NCBI RefSeq assembly: GCF_011761635.1 | Contig: NZ_JAASRN010000008.1 | Span: 1-52,963, forward strand | Length of the DNA stretch: 52,963 bases | Reading direction: 5' to 3' | Source: Thermonema lapsum | Lineage (GTDB): Bacteria > Bacteroidota > Bacteroidia > Cytophagales > Thermonemataceae | In this document: piece after piece, positions 52,947 to 52,963 of the stretch | Position numbering within the stretch: the stretch's first letter is position 1 | How the letters are laid out: each line of letters begins with the position of its first letter | The notes under the pieces: model-generated | What the model saw: only the letters and a program-made list of their open reading frames with translations | What the model was told of the DNA's origin: nothing | The model's database searches: none | Position numbers and translations under genes: made by a program

Positions 52947-52963
52947 CATCCGCTTTTGCGAGG

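Larger units (their letters stand above)
52754..52963. other. Right-edge intergenic region
   Basis: No coding sequence is seen. The region holds two consensus promoters in tandem, listed separately, so it is the leader region of a highly expressed gene or rRNA operon past the edge of the window. Confidence 0.7.

Overview
This window looks like chromosomal DNA of a Bacteroidota bacterium, probably Cytophagales-like; genus cannot be judged from sequence alone. Indicators are type IX secretion (T9SS) parts (a PorQ-like protein, two PorE-like TPR/propeller/OmpA proteins, and a secreted protein with a T9SS C-terminal sorting domain), a type III glutamine synthetase, mostly Shine-Dalgarno-poor starts, and several perfect matches to the Bacteroidota promoter pattern TTG/TTTG-N20-TAnnTTTG. 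I see no insertion sequence, prophage, CRISPR array or other mobile element. Gene density is high and most genes are housekeeping.

Layout. 0.3-2.7 kb: a minus-strand operon terC, terB-like, ATP-grasp. 2.9-5.4 kb: an MsbA-like ABC exporter converging on a lone MlaE-type permease. 5.8-10.8 kb: prolyl oligopeptidase and clpB. 10.9-15.1 kb (minus): pyk, tRNA-Thr(TGT), aspS, ruvC. 15.4-18.1 kb: glnN converging on a GNAT acetyltransferase that has a terminator-like hairpin in its leader. 18.5-20.4 kb: a glycine-rich T9SS cargo protein. 20.5-24.9 kb: a tight plus-strand run of an atypical PRPP synthetase, a membrane SpoIIE-type phosphatase, YbaB/EbfC and a family 2 glycosyltransferase. 25-28.4 kb: PspC (minus), an OmpA/TPR lipoprotein and alanine dehydrogenase. 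28.5-32.5 kb (minus): yfiR-porQ and lon. 32.7-35.9 kb: PorE-like protein 1, a two-helix mini-protein and xerD. 35.9-38.4 kb (minus): bifunctional nuclease, etfA and etfB. 38.5-39.8 kb: small TPR protein, a DUF4834-like protein and an RluA-type pseudouridine synthase. 39.8-43.1 kb: an FtsX-type permease head-to-head with a NamZ/DUF1343-hydrolase pair. 43.1-48.6 kb (minus): nth, a 1355-residue tandem DUF445 protein, a 130-residue unknown and a mini-protein with an HExxH motif. 48.7-52.8 kb: htpG with an overlapping upstream mini-ORF, then PorE-like protein 2. The right edge carries two consensus promoters in tandem that drive something beyond the window, possibly an rRNA operon.

Themes. Proteostasis (ClpB, Lon, HtpG), envelope biogenesis (ABC exporter, MlaE, PorE/PorQ, NamZ, OmpA/TPR lipoprotein) and central metabolism (Pyk, GlnN, Ald, EtfAB) are interleaved. 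The least-explained items are the giant duplicated DUF445 protein and its operon, the TerC/TerB/ATP-grasp operon, the htpG mini-ORF, the GNAT leader hairpin and the divergent FtsX/NamZ overlap. Many listed starts were moved downstream from the longest open frame to an ATG or GTG that fits the family, a ribosome binding site or an upstream terminator or promoter.
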